A stretch of 64,000 nucleotides of DNA from Odobenus rosmarus divergens (Eukaryota > Chordata > Mammalia > Carnivora > Odobenidae), in the NCBI RefSeq assembly GCF_000321225.1, contig NW_004450276.1:1148300-1212299 (forward strand), in the 5' to 3' direction. The position numbers and the translations under genes are program-made. Numbering within the stretch: the stretch's first letter is position 1; each line of letters starts with the position of its first letter. Positions 22,045-33,519 of the stretch are shown in pieces. A model generated the notes under the pieces. The model was given only the letters and a program-made list of their open reading frames with translations. It made no database searches and was not told the origin of the DNA.

Positions 22045-22960
22045 ACTTGTCTTCCCTCCATATTCATTTGACAAATACACAAGTCATTCTCAAATTAGCA
22101 CCTAGGAATTTCAAGAAAACAAGTACTTTGTTTCACGTGGTGATAGGGCACATCTCTTGTGACAAAGACAAACTCTCTCTTGACAGCCCTGCCACCCAGG
22201 CTAGTGGAGAGTCTCAGCTGGAATGTTCTGTGTCCATAAAAGTGAGCGAGTATTTACCCAGTATTTCTTAAGAAAGTCAATCAGCCATTTAATGCGCAAT
22301 GAGTGGGACCGTGGCATTATATCAGGTGCCCGTAAACAGTAAGCAAAAACTCTTGTACTAAGTTTTGTACCATACACATATTCTTGCAAATGTATACATA
22401 TTTTTGTTAAATGAAGAGAAAAATTCAGGGGTTTCTTTTCAGTCAGTATGGTTATTCTTTTTGTGTTCAAGGCAGTTAAGGCTTACTCCCTGGTTTGTAA
22501 TCCCATAGGAATTCTCATTAGAGGTTGGGAAATTGTATGGTACTTGCCTTAGTCCTTTCTCTGACACTGGTGACCCCTAGTGTCACGTAACACGAATTTC
22601 CATTTGTTAAACAGATACTTTATTATTTATGACATTGAGTATGAGGCTGGGAAAATAAATATTCATCTACCAGAGACACTATATTTTTCCTGTGGGAGGA
22701 AGAACGGATAACATAAATCTCAAACAGCCATCCTCAGTGTCTCTTGGAGGATGTGCGTGGTGTCAGGAGGGACAATGTCCGTGTACATAACCTGCTCAGC
22801 CAATTCAAGAGTGGCCGGCAGGCAATGTTTTCAGGCTCAAGGTGTAATGCGTGTCCCTTCCCCATTTTTTAGATTTCCTATGCTGAGAAAAATTATTCTC
22901 AAACATGACAGCTAGAGAATACTAAGTCTGAGTAGGAGAAAAAGGAAATGGAAGTGACCT
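22045..22960. other. Intron sequence, nothing recognised
   Basis: CUBN intron between the two CUB16 exons, after the SINE pair. No repeat family or gene recognised. Confidence 0.5.
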
Positions 22961-22962
22961 AC

Positions 22963-23137
22963 TTGGGTGTTTCTCCAATATTGAATTGATCTTCAAACTG
23001 CAGCCTTATGAGCTTTCCAGGAGGAGCAGCTAGGAGCCAAGTGCAATCAGCATGCTGGGGGTAATTGTCAGGGTGGCCGGGGGAGGTCACATACCCCGCA
23101 GAATCCACATCGTGGATGTAGATATTGCCCCCACAGG
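22963..23137 (-). CDS. CUBN: CUBN exon (inferred exon 44): first half of CUB16
   Basis: 175 bases, phase 1 in and 2 out. It encodes [20 protein letters not shown], the second cysteine in [23 protein letters not shown] and ends GETPN across the junction. The donor CAA|GTAGGT has A at -1. Acceptor CTCACCAG. Confidence 0.96.
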
Positions 23138-23224
23138 CTGGTGAGAAACACAGTGAAATCAACCGACAGCCTGGGAAAGAGGAGGCAATGCCACTATCTT
23201 TTTTTTTTTTTTTTTGCACTGTCT

Positions 23225-23590
23225 TACGCCTTTTTTTTTTGTAATTGAAATATAGTCGACACTCAATGCCACATTAGTTTCAGGCATACAACATAGTGAT
23301 TTGACAAGTCTACATGATTTCACGTATATGTGGAATCTAAAACACACACACACACACCAAAAGCAGAAACAGACCCATAAATACAGAGGACACACTAGGG
23401 GTGGCCAAAGGGGAGGGGAGTGGGGGGACGGGCCAGCTGGGTGAAGGGAAGTGGGAGGTCCAGGCTTCCAGTTAGGGAAGGAATGAGTCATGGGGATAAA
23501 AGGTACAGCATGGGGAATACAGCCAAGCGTATCGTAAGAGCCTTGTACGGAGCCAATGGTGGTAACACTTGTGGTGAGCACAGCATCACG
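23225..23590. mobile_element. L1 3' end with 5' inversion
   Basis: The left part (23,225 to about 23,310) is the reversed L1 3' terminus: T-run, 'attgaaatatagtcgacac', 'ttagtttcaggcatacaac'. The right part (about 23,325-23,590) is the same element's upstream segment in the opposite, plus orientation: 'atatgtggaatctaaaa', 'gcagaaacagacccata', 'atacagccaagcgtatcg', ending 'gtggtgagcacagcatca'. The two inner ends are neighbours in the L1 consensus, as twin priming predicts. A (CA)8 run lies at 23,342-23,357. Confidence 0.75.
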
Positions 23591-23599
23591 TCTAGACTT

Positions 23600-24990
23600 C
23601 CCACTGGCATTTTTTAAAGTCTCTTTATCTGTATTTCCAACCTCAATTTCCTTTCATCTGGATTTACCCTCGTTCTCTTTTTAAGCAAAAAGATTCTGAA
23701 TTTGCTGTCAGGGGAGCTACCAAGTGTGTCACTTTCTAATTTGCCCAACTGTAAATTCTCTTAGAAAATTTCTCTCTTCCTTAAAGGCAACAAAATGCTT
23801 CTGGCGCACAGCGCATGCAGTAGAACATCATGGAAGCATTAGTATACATTTGCCACAGAGATAAGCACGTGAATGCAGCAGCATTTATAACTTCCCACTG
23901 ACTGGGCAGTTCAACAGAAAGATGCGGAGATGGGACCTTGAGGTTTAAAAGACTAAGCAGATATATATTTGCACAGCTCTGTGGGCATTCGCTCATTATG
24001 TTTCTTCAGGACTGAGATGCATTTGAAGAGCAAGAGATGACTGGGGTGAGAGAATTTATTAGCCAGTTTCCGGAAGAAGATAAATGGGTTTTTTACACTT
24101 CTTTTCTAAAAAACCAAAGTATGTAAAAATACAATCCAGGCCAGAGTAAACTGGGTACTTACAACACCAATGAAATGAACCTAATAAGTTAGCCTCACAG
24201 ATACATGGATCTGCTAAACTCTCTTGACATTTATTTTTGCTGTCATTCAGTCGCTTATGGTCTTGAATTTTGCCATTACTCAGATTGCTTCTTGTCTCTG
24301 AAACCCTAAACTGCAGACTCTTCTGATTGCCTTTAACTCCCTTGCTCTTGGCTCTTCCTTTAGACTCACCTTGCAAAAAAACCCAATATCAAGACTGTAT
24401 GCGATTCAAACCATTTGCGGAAATCAAGGCCTCCAAATGCGTGCGCTCCACTCTCAACACTGCAAGCAACCCTACTTTCTCACAGAAATATAACAGCTCT
24501 GTGAGACTTGACTCTCTGCCCTCAACCCTTATTCTCCCCCCTCTTTCTGGAGCCTCACCACACCACTTCGAGTTCTTCAGAGCGCGATGGAAGAAATCAG
24601 ATAAGGACACTCCCTCAATTGGTTACCGCCCTTAAGAAATGTATCTGCATCTCTGCCTCCTTTGTCTTCCCCTGCACCCCGTCTTCCTGTACATCGGGTC
24701 GGCCTCCCACTCCACTGTCTCCTCAGGGGCCGTGCTCTCTGGAGGCCCTCCCTTCACTTTTCAACCCCATCAAAGCACTCTGGCTGCCTCACGGTCCTGT
24801 GCCCAAGCATCTATTTCATCTTTATTTTATGTCCACATCATTTAACCTGGTCGATCACATCTCTCTCTCTCCTTTCAATTTTCGTCCCCCAGCTGTTTGG
24901 ACACTGAGCTCCTCCTCCTTTTATCTCACACCATTCCTCCTTTGGTCCCTGGGCGCCTCTTTCCAGGTGTTTTCCAGACACTGGAAGTTT
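23600..24990. other. Intron sequence, partly C/T-rich, origin unclear
   Basis: The 24,300-24,990 part is pyrimidine-rich and carries a 188-codon plus-strand open frame (24,508-25,074) of S/P/L/F-rich composition with no domain. It looks like worn retroelement sequence, but I cannot name the family. Confidence 0.5.
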
Positions 24991-24994
24991 GTAA

Positions 24995-25244
24995 CTCTTC
25001 ATCCCCATCACCTATTTCATCCATCCCCCCACCCCCTCCCCTGTGGCAACCACCAGTTGGTTCTCTGTATTTAAGAGTCTGTTTGTTTGTTTGTTTTTTA
25101 GATTCTACATATAAGTGAAATCAAATGGTATTTATCTTTCTATGACTGGCTTATTTCACTTAGCAGAATAATCTCTAGGTCCATCCATGTTGTCCCAAAT
25201 GTCAAGAGTTCACTCTGTTTTCAAGGCTGAATAATACTCCATTG

Positions 25245-25290
<46 letters not shown>

Positions 25291-25335
25291 ACATCTTCTT
25301 TATCCACTCATCTGTGAATGGACAATAGGTTTTGA
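24995..25335 (-). mobile_element. L1 3' end fragment with (CA)18
   Basis: Reverse complement of a carnivoran L1 3' region: 'ccccatcacctatttcatcc', 'tggcaaccaccagttggtt', 'ttagcagaataatctctagg', 'aataatactccattgtata'. The dinucleotide run at 25,253-25,289 sits where the L1 has a short TG/CA stretch, so the microsatellite probably grew inside the element. Confidence 0.85.
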
Positions 25336-25339
25336 AATC

Positions 25340-25835
25340 AAAAGAACTTTAAGTCTAATAGTAAAGGCAGAAAGATGGGGAGCAGGTAATGGCCATACCA
25401 TTCCTATATAAAAAGAGGGTCCACAAAGGAATAAAAGAATCATAGCGTTTATAAATAAACCCTTAGTGTACCTGAATTATCACCAAATATTGACTTTAAA
25501 AATGTAACTCAAGACTCTATCATGGGAAAGTAGAGTTCTGTGGGACCAGTTGATGTCTACTCACTAGACACCAAGGCACTGTTACTCTACGAAGCCTCAG
25601 TGCCCAGTGACATTCTGCCCATGCAGGATTCAGCAGCCAAGCTCAGCAGAGAGATAGAGAGGGGTAACAAACTCTCAACCTATAAAGTAATGGTGCTGGT
25701 ATTCACAGAGCTGTCTTTCAAGGCTCCTTCCAAGTGCCAGAGCTGTATGTAGTGGGAAGTAACAGAAGTACATTCCCCGTAATCATGGAACCTACCCAAG
25801 CTATTAGATGATTTTCTGTGTCATTTGGTAGACCC
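25340..25835. other. Intron sequence, nothing recognised
   Basis: CUBN intron in front of the 54-base tandem duplication. No gene or named repeat. Confidence 0.5.
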
Positions 25836-25836
25836 T

Positions 25837-25944
25837 TATTTCTTCTCCTCTTCCAGAATAAACAAATTATGCTATCATTTTAAAATCTCATATTTCTTCT
25901 CCTCCTCCAGAATAAACAAATTATGCTGACATTTTAAAATCTCA
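25837..25944. repeat. 54-base tandem duplication
   Basis: Two adjacent copies, 25,837-25,890 and 25,891-25,944, each starting tatttcttctcctc and ending ttttaaaatctca. They differ at three positions (ctcttcc/ctcctcc, gctatc/gctgac). The start of a third copy (tattt) follows. Confidence 0.95.
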
Positions 25945-26559
25945 TATTTTAGAGAATATGCAGTAAAATATCGATATAAAAATTAGATTATTTTTTATTA
26001 GATTATATTAGATGTTATATAGATACATAAAATTTAGATTAATATGTTTTTTAAAATATACTCAGGAATCTGGGATTGTGGTCATATGATTATCCTGAAA
26101 TCCATATTATCTAATTTGGGGGGGGGAAAGCAAAGATTTGTTCTCTGCTAACATTACTCTCTCTTTTGAAACTATGCTTATTTACTTATTTATTCAATTA
26201 AACATTATATAAAAATAAATGTCATAAAATTAAGTCATTACAGCAGAATTAAATATAATTTTAATCAAGTATAATTAAGCAAAGGTAATTAAAGATCACT
26301 GTAATATATAATTAAGTGGGTAATAACAGAATCAGAGGAATATGTGTTCATTTTAAAAGAAAGCACACAAATGATTATAAAACAATGTAATTATCATTCT
26401 TACAATGTTTCCATAACTGAGCATAACTTATAATTAGACATGGTATAATAGAAAGGACGAAGAAATTTCAGGATATCTGTAAGATCAGTTTAATTTATAC
26501 TTATGGAGAATTTTACTTTGTTCATTCTCTTGATAAGTATGCTTGGAAAAAATCTAAGC

Positions 26560-26690
26560 CTCATTTTACTTATCTGTAGAATGGAAATGATACCTTCCTT
26601 AAAAAGTAGCCATGATGAGATACTGACTGTATCAGGAATATAGTAAAGTACCTGGAAAGAGGTAGCTATTCTTGTTAAATTATTATTCTT
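26560..26690 (+). repeat. MIR SINE fragment
   Basis: Plus-strand MIR second half: 'cctcattttacttatctgta', 'gaatggaaatgatacctt', 'gtaaagtacctgg'. It lies about 110 bases from the acceptor side of the second CUB15 exon's intron. Confidence 0.6.
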
Positions 26691-26798
26691 ACTTTAGAAA
26701 AGAAAACTTCACGCATTTTTTCCTCAGATCTATTTAAACAAGGAAGACCAAGCAACTGCAGGAAAAATATGGGCATTATGCTTTGTGAAAATACTTAC

Positions 26799-26982
26799 CT
26801 AAACTCTTTGCCTCATAGTTGATCTTAAATCCTTGCCCTCCACTACTAGCATCAGAAATAAACTGAACAAACATTTGATTATCTGAGGTGAACAGAGTGG
26901 ATGAAGGATGACTGCCACAAAAATGACCATTTCCTCCATGGAGTCCCAAGGGTGGAGAAGAGATATCAGGTCCATTTTTCAG
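26799..26982 (-). CDS. CUBN: CUBN exon (inferred exon 43): second half of CUB15
   Basis: 184 bases, phase 0 in and 1 out. It encodes [13 protein letters not shown], a glycine-rich turn [10 protein letters not shown] with the fourth cysteine, [12 protein letters not shown] and the closing [13 protein letters not shown]. The D-G turn is NG here. Donor TAG|GTAAGT, acceptor TTCCTAG. Confidence 0.96.
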
Positions 26983-27142
26983 CTAGGAACACAAATTAAA
27001 ATTGCATAAATTCCTTCATATTGAGAGAGATGGAGTGCCCAAGTCTTATCAATTTATGTCCCAGGAGAGAAGAATCACCATTTTGTTTTTTGAATGAAGA
27101 CTGCAAAGATAATAATTAGAAAAGGTAGCAAGCATGACCTAC

Positions 27143-27333
27143 CACCAAGTAGTCCCCCTGACTGCAAGAAGAATCTCCATTTGGAATCTGGAAGGGCTGT
27201 TCAAAATGGACAGCAATGGTCAGACCACTCTGAACCAGAACGTGCCAAGAGCAGTTGAGGCTGGGACTGTAGGTCTCCGGATACTGCGGGGACGTGATGA
27301 TCCCTCTGTCTGCATGCAAATACCCGCCACAGC
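27143..27333 (-). CDS. CUBN: CUBN exon (inferred exon 42): first half of CUB15
   Basis: 191 bases, phase 1 in and 0 out. It encodes [19 protein letters not shown], the second cysteine and a sequon in [20 protein letters not shown] and the third cysteine in SCSQGDYLV. The region before the third cysteine is longer than in neighbouring domains, as in human cubilin. Only 160 bases separate it from the next exon. Donor GTG|GTAGGT, acceptor TTGGAAAG. Confidence 0.96.
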
Positions 27334-27479
27334 CTTTCCAAGAAGAAACAAAGGTAATTTATTTAAGTGACATTTACAATGGGATTTTTATGCTTTCCTG
27401 TTTTTCTTGAGGATTTTTAAAGTGTAGGCAATAGAAATGTGGTTTGAAACTAACTGGGACCAAAGTACAAGAAATGATT

Positions 27480-28290
27480 ACCCCAGCAAGCTTTTGCTGA
27501 GCACAGATGACAGGGTACTCATTTTGTGGTTTCTCCTAAGATTAGGATACAGAAATAAGCAACAGAGACAAATTACTTTCAGAAGCTTACTTTATAGATG
27601 AGTAAGACATACAATAAACACATATATAATATGTGGGATGGGGATAAACTCTAGAAAGAAAAGTTAATAGGGGGAGGGAGAATGGCATAGTATTGTCTGG
27701 GGAAGTTAGAGAAGGCCACGGTGTTACGGTATCACCTGAACAGAGACCTGAAGAAATGAGGGATCAAGCCATACGGCTTTGTGAGAGAAGAGGGTTCCAG
27801 TTCAGAAAACACTTGGTGTAAAGGCTTGAGTGGTACATCATGTAAATCAGAATTAATGAGACAACAGTGAGTGATCCCAAAGAAAGCAGGGCTAGGTCAT
27901 TCAGGAAACTGAAAGGACTTATTTTAAGTAAAAGACATTCAAGGGTTTTGAGCATCAGAATGGCACGACCTGACATAGACTTTAAAAGCATAGCTCTGTC
28001 TGTGATACTTAGACTGTAAGGGGGGCAGGCAGGGAAACGCACAGGCAGGGTGTCCTATAAGGGGATGACTGCCTGAGTCCAAGGAGAGATGATAGATAGG
28101 GCCTGGACTAGGGTGGTAGCAGGAGAAAGGTGGGGAGTGGCTGGGCTCTAGATATATTGGGAAGGTAGAATCATTGTGATTTGTTGATGGTTAGGACACG
28201 GGGTGTGAGAGAAAGAGAAGAATCAAGAATGACATCAAGATTTTTGGCTTAAGCAACTAGAAAGAATACACTTTCCATTTATCAAGATGG
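27480..28290 (-). mobile_element. LINE L2, 3' part
   Basis: Reversed L2 3' region with the familiar order: 'gcagaaagaagaga'-like 3' part, 'gaggtcattcaggaaactg'-like segment, 'ttgagcatcagaatggcac', 'gactagggtggtagcagg' and 'gacatcaagatttttggctt'. A second, independent L2 copy comparable to 16,740-17,545. Confidence 0.75.
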
Positions 28291-28394
28291 TGAAGAGTGT
28301 GGAATGAGCAGGTTTGGAGGGCGGAAGGGGGTGGGAAAGCAAGAGTTCAGGTTTCACATGTTAAATTGGAAACACCTTCCAGACATGCAGCCGT

Positions 28395-28460
28395 CCAGCG
28401 TGTGGGCGTGCACGCGCGCACACACACCTATGTACATTTATACGTGCACACGTACATCTG
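28395..28460. repeat. Alternating purine-pyrimidine tract
   Basis: GC/CA/TG alternation over about 60 bases (gcgtgcacgcgcgcacacac, then tacgtgcacacgtacat). A candidate Z-DNA-forming stretch within the CUB14/CUB15 intron. Confidence 0.7.
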
Positions 28461-28569
28461 TCATACCCATGAACAGGAGAGAGAGAGAGGTTGGAAGAGG
28501 AAGAAGAGAGTGGATGGAGGGAGCAGGCATTAATTTGCCCATTGTCAGGGGCTGAGCAACTCAACGCGG

Positions 28570-29440
28570 GTGGGCAGCGAGTTCACACAACCACTTAAAT
28601 CACAGGTGGAAATTTATCATAGGTCTAATTTCGAAGCCCATTCTCTTAAACCACTATGCAGTCTGCTTCCGTGAGTGTGAAGAAGATAATTTATCTTCTA
28701 TTGCTCCCTACTCTCTAAAAGACATATATAACAGTGCAGGAAAGTATTAGATAAATGTCTACATCGAGAGTCTACTTTAAAATTATGTTTTTTGGTTAAA
28801 AGCACAAGCGTCTTTCGATGTTCCATATTTCATGGACTAATTCTTTAATTTTAATCTTATTTGGCTTTAAACTTATTATTGGACTCCCCATTTTATCAAG
28901 GTTTGAAAGTCTCGATCATACTGCACATGATCGCCACCCATGTATTGTGCACATTCTCTGACTCATCAAACTTATATTTCAAGAGAAAAAAATTCTTCCA
29001 GCCAACCCTCCAATGAGTGGTTTAAACCAAGAGCTTTCTGAAGGTATCTTGTTTTCCTTTGTCTATTTCTTAGACTGAAGATTACTCTGACTTACCGTTC
29101 CTTCAATGTGTTACGGATAAGTGCTGTCTAGTTCTGTTCTAGCTGAAGCCCTCGGCTAGGCTGAAAAATTGTTTTAAAGATCTCATTCTTGGGCCTACCA
29201 GAACACAGCTCCTTTTTTGGGTGATCGGGGGGAAGATGTCCCACCCAGAGACCTGAAGGCAGGGGATCCTTATGTACCACTCGGCCACCGTTTTTTGGAT
29301 CGGACTCAGTAGCTGACATAGGATAGCCATCCAGAGGCTGGGCAGAGAACCATGTAAAAAATAAGCAGAGTATATTAGAGAAAGAGAGAGAGACATGATG
29401 AGGTGAGATGACATGACATGACATAAAAAAAACGAGCATA
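28570..29440. other. Intron sequence, nothing recognised
   Basis: Rest of the CUB14/CUB15 intron. Minus-strand open frames at 29,128-29,511 include exon sequence at one end and run on into the intron. No other gene. Confidence 0.5.
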
Positions 29441-29444
29441 TTAC

Positions 29445-29591
29445 TTTTGTGAAAAGATGCATTGAAGCCCGCTCCAGTTATACTGAAGTCCGAGGTGAGC
29501 CGGATGAACATGTACTCTCCAGTGGACCGGATGGGTCCAGGGATCTCTCTGCCACAGAGAACTGCTAGCTGCGGGGCCAGGTTACTGTCTC
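29445..29591 (-). CDS. CUBN: CUBN exon (inferred exon 41): second half of CUB14
   Basis: 147 bases, phase 1 in and 1 out. It encodes [15 protein letters not shown] with the fourth cysteine, [12 protein letters not shown] and the closing [10 protein letters not shown], which holds a sequon NAS. The donor AAA|GTAATA lacks G at both -1 and +5 and is one of the weakest here. Just inside the intron lies a short ACATG pentamer repeat on the plus strand (29,409-29,424). Acceptor GGCGTAG. Confidence 0.95.
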
Positions 29592-29599
29592 CTACGCCA

Positions 29600-30520
29600 A
29601 AGAAAGGAAATGTCAGCAGCAGAATGTGGTGTCTTCAGAATCTCCTCCACCATCCTTTGCAACCCAGACAAAGCAGCTCACACATTTTTCTCAGAACATC
29701 ACCCATCCTAGGAGATCATGAGGTTCTCAAATAAAAGGACACTCCAGGGGTTACATCATTCTGGCTCCAGCTCCTAATCGTGCTGCCTACATTTTGCTTT
29801 ACCCTTTATGTTAAAATCTCCTTTGACAGTTCCCACTGTCTTTTTAAAAACTGGGTGACAGTTTTCCCTGGCACTAAAACTCAAAATCAGGGTACATGGA
29901 GGTTGGGAAATTATGGAGGAGCAGTGCTGACATGTATGTTAGAGACTCAGCTAAATCACTCTGATCGCTGAAGGTCAAGTATCTAAAAGAGAACTTTAGC
30001 CTCAGATCCTACACTAATGTTGTAAAGTCATTTGCCAAGAGGTGTGCTACGTTTATATGACCCTCTCTTCAGCTCCAGAGGGTTTTTTAGTTGTGACTGT
30101 GTTTTTGTGGGTTTTTTAAACTTTCCATTTGTTTGATGTGGTTTATTCCTTTTGCTATTAAAAGAACATACTTATGTCCACCTGTGTGGAGGATGAAAAA
30201 AGACAGTTTCAGCAAGTGTGCCCTCCAGGGAGAGAAGCAAAGAACAACTGGGTCACCTCATGGTTCTTTTTCCTTTTTACTACTCTTGGATATAAGCAAC
30301 TTGGAACAAAGCCACAATCAAAGCCAGAGTGGAGCAAAGGAAATTATAAAATATTTGGATTCCTTGGCTGGGAAAATACATGGTTTTCTTCTCCCTCTAA
30401 GGAAAATAATTAATAAACTTCAAGCTTATAAAAACCAAAAAATAGAATAGGAGACATGAGGAAATTTGCCCCTTTAACGCAACCAGCAAAACGAATCCCT
30501 TTGACGTTGATCACCGTCTA
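29600..30520. other. Intron sequence, nothing recognised
   Basis: Upstream part of the 4.5-kb intron in CUB14. No repeat named. Confidence 0.5.
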
Positions 30521-30746
30521 AAACTCACTCATTATTTTTTTTTAAAGATTTTATTTATTTATTTGAGAGAGAGAGAATGAGAGATAGAGAGCACGAGAGG
30601 GAAGAGGGTCAGAGGGAGAAGCAGACTCCCTGCTGAGCAGAGAGCCCGACTCGGGACTCGATTCCGGGACTCCAGGATCATGACCTGAGCCGAAGGCAGT
30701 CGCTTAACCAACTGAGCCACCCAGGCGCCCAAACTCACTCATTATT
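30521..30746 (-). mobile_element. CAN-SINE with target-site duplication
   Basis: Body 30,537-30,730 on the minus strand. The 16-base duplication aaactcactcattatt is perfect on both sides. Confidence 0.97.
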
Positions 30747-30749
30747 AAT

Positions 30750-31355
30750 TACTTCAGAAAACAGGGTATTGTCTGGGATTACAAATTCAATGGCATAGCT
30801 ATATGGAGGAGATGCTTGAAAGGTATTCTTTGCAGGGTTTCTGGCCTCTGGAAATTTTTGTGTTTTTTACAATTCAAGAGTTTCTCTCTGTAACTCCTTT
30901 TGCACTGGCTATCTTCACTGGGATATTTTGCTACACATTTTGCCCCAAATTGTTTCTGTTGACTTATTCTCTGTCTATATCACAAAATGTTGAAGTTTAT
31001 TGTACGTTGTTATTTATATCATAGGTGCATATTTTCTCTCTCAGTGAAACGGGGTAGGGTCTACTAATTTTTATTTCTTTTCTAAACTTCACCTCAGACT
31101 GTCTGATGAAACAATGCTTATCTCTAAATAATTACTTATTGGTTGCCTAACTGATGAGTTGGTAGATAACCCAATAACCATCTGATGGTTTGTTTCTCCC
31201 CCCAGTATCCATAGTAAATACTGAGGTATTTCTAGAACCTTCTACAACTTTACCATATGGATTGTGGCAGGGATGAACCTGATTTTTAAAGAGAGGGGAA
31301 AATCAAATGTAAAGAACCAGGGCTACAGGGTAGTCTGATGATTCTCTTTCTACTC
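30750..31355. other. Intron sequence, nothing recognised
   Basis: AT-rich CUBN intron sequence with no named repeat. Confidence 0.5.
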
Positions 31356-31359
31356 AAGA

Positions 31360-31650
31360 CCCCTCATTTTAGAGATGTGGAAACCGAGGCCAAGATTACC
31401 AATAGCTGACATTTATCGAGCAATTATTATTACTACTTTGAGTGCTTTACATGTAATATCAAACTGTATCTTCACAATAACACTATTAGGTAGGTATTTT
31501 TATTATCTCAATTTTGTAAGGAGACAGTCTTAGGAAAGATATATAATTTGCCCAAGGGCACAGAGTATAGAAGTCAACAGGGATTTAAAACCCTCGCTAA
31601 ATAACTCCAGATGCTCAAACTATGCTATTAGATTTCTCTAGGATCACAAA
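31360..31650 (-). repeat. MIR SINE, nearly full length
   Basis: Reversed MIR in good order: 'ttatcgagcaattattatta', 'gtgctttacatgtaatat', 'attaggtaggtattttta', 'atttgcccaagggcacag' and 'gctcaaactatgctatta'. Confidence 0.75.
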
Positions 31651-31659
31651 GGAAGTACA

Positions 31660-33235
31660 TTTTATATCTATAAATAATAGAAGGATTACTGGTTTTTGAC
31701 AAAAGTATTTTTTTGCCTTCCCCCCCTTTTTCTTTTTTTTTTTTTTCCCCTAGGGCCAATGTAGTTTCACAGAACCTCAATTTGGGGGAATCTTAGGTAT
31801 GTAAAATTTGTTGGTACGTGGTCTGGAAAAAAGTGGATTCAGTCTTGAACCATCACAATCCTGTAAAAAAATGAATAAGCAGGTGAGAGAGTGCCTCAGG
31901 TCTCCCAGGAAGGTGCAGGGCCCTCTCTGGGGTGGCCCAGGAAAGTCTACAGCCCACTTGGGGCCAACGGCCACAGACTGAAGGCCTGTGATGACTGGTC
32001 AGTGGCACAAGTGGCCTCTAAGTATTATTGCTTGTGGTCAATGGCTTTAGATATTTGCTTCAGAATGTGATATGCCACTGCTACTCAGAAGCAAAAAAAA
32101 ACCCTGTCTGAATGAAAAATGAACAATTGGAGTGGGACTTGAAATTTCATTCTAAATGTAGACTAAACACTGCAAATGAACAAAATACCCACCAACCGCT
32201 ACAGTTGGCACTCAATAGCTACTTCTTGAATGAGTAAAGAAACATATGAGGAACTAATGAGCCTATTCAGTACCTACTCCTATTGTGAATAAAAATTTCT
32301 TTCGATAGGTCACACTCCAATTTAAAACACTGTCATTGTTTTGGCATATAAGTCAATTTGCTGAGCTCCCAAGCTCTATGTCTCAGTAAGAACACTTCCA
32401 GTCTATAAAGTTTATGATGAAAACTATTTTAAAAATATTTCTAGCAAAGTAAATTGAAATCTAAATTAAACAATTCTGAATTCCACATCTATAAAATGCC
32501 AGGACTTTTGCTGGGAATTTTGCATGTATTATGTTCCCTGATATAACAATTCCAAGAAGTAGATATTGGTCTCTCTTTCACAGACAATAAAACAGACTTG
32601 GAGACATTTAGTATTTTGTGCAAGGTCACACAGAAGAAGAAGAAAACAACTCTCAGGCTTCAGGCTTCTAAGAAAAATTATTGGTAAAACAAAAAGCAAC
32701 TCAATAGAAAGTGAATGTTAAAAGAGTAACCATAATTTACTTCATTACTGGAGTTACCTACTGAAGATATTTTTTTAAAGTTTCTACTTGATTCTGAACA
32801 CTCAGAATATGTGTGCAAGGACACACTCATTGCATTACATGAAAAGTTTTAAATTTTAACATCCACAGGAATGCCTTGATGTGAGAAAAGATGATAATTT
32901 CTCTGGGCAATGTGCTAATAGTTGATGGTTGATAGGAAAAAGGGGAAAAGTTAAGATTATCATCTCATCTCATTTGTATGTTTGATTTGAGTCTTTGTGC
33001 CCAGCCTCAACAAAAGGAAAATAAAGCACTTCTGCCATTTCCTAACTGTACTTCATGAAAGTCTAGGGTTGAGGGGATGAGGGAGATAACTCTGGGCAAA
33101 AAGCAAACACATGTTTGGTCCACAATATGCTCTGAAGCATTTTTCATTAATTTTTCAAAATCTAACAATTGGGAAATTCATAGAAAATTATGTATCTTTC
33201 ATATCTCTTAGAAGACAGGAAGCTAAATAACACTG
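31660..33235 (-). other. Intron sequence with one further MIR
   Basis: A reversed MIR fragment lies at about 32,480-32,670 (gccaggacttttgctggg, ttgtgcaaggtcacacag). The rest, including a T-rich run at 31,728-31,747, has no gene or named repeat. Confidence 0.5.
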
Positions 33236-33394
33236 AGCCTGCCTTCTTAGCAGCTGCTCCTTTAACACTGTTCTCCAGTTTAACACTTCCCTAGTTATGT
33301 TCCCTGTTGTCTAGGTTCCTGCCTTACTTTCCTCACCCTAAACACCGCCCGCCTGTTTTTTAAATCACAGATCTAGGACCCATCCGGAGAGTTT

Positions 33395-33515
33395 CTACGT
33401 TAGTAGGTCTGGGGTGTGGCTGAAAGATTTGCATTTCTAACAAGTTCCCTGGTAACACTGATTCTGCAGGGGCCGGGTCTGAGGACCACAATGTGAGAAA
33501 CACTGCTCAGAGGAT
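33395..33515 (+). mobile_element. MER5A-like hAT DNA transposon
   Basis: Plus-strand match to the non-autonomous hAT-Charlie element MER5A: 'agagtttctacgttagtag', 'gtctggggtgtggctgaaa', 'tttgcatttctaacaagtt', 'gaggaccacaatgtgagaaa'. No coding capacity. Confidence 0.75.
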
Positions 33516-33519
33516 GGGG

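Noticed and set aside
23159..23581. 140-codon minus-strand open frame
   Set aside because: It runs through the inverted L1 3' region and its CA repeat (VCVCF run).
24508..25074. 188-codon plus-strand open frame, the longest in the window
   Set aside because: It is S/P/L/F-rich with no domain, lies antisense inside a CUBN intron and ends within an L1 3' region. The C/T-rich composition keeps stops rare by chance.
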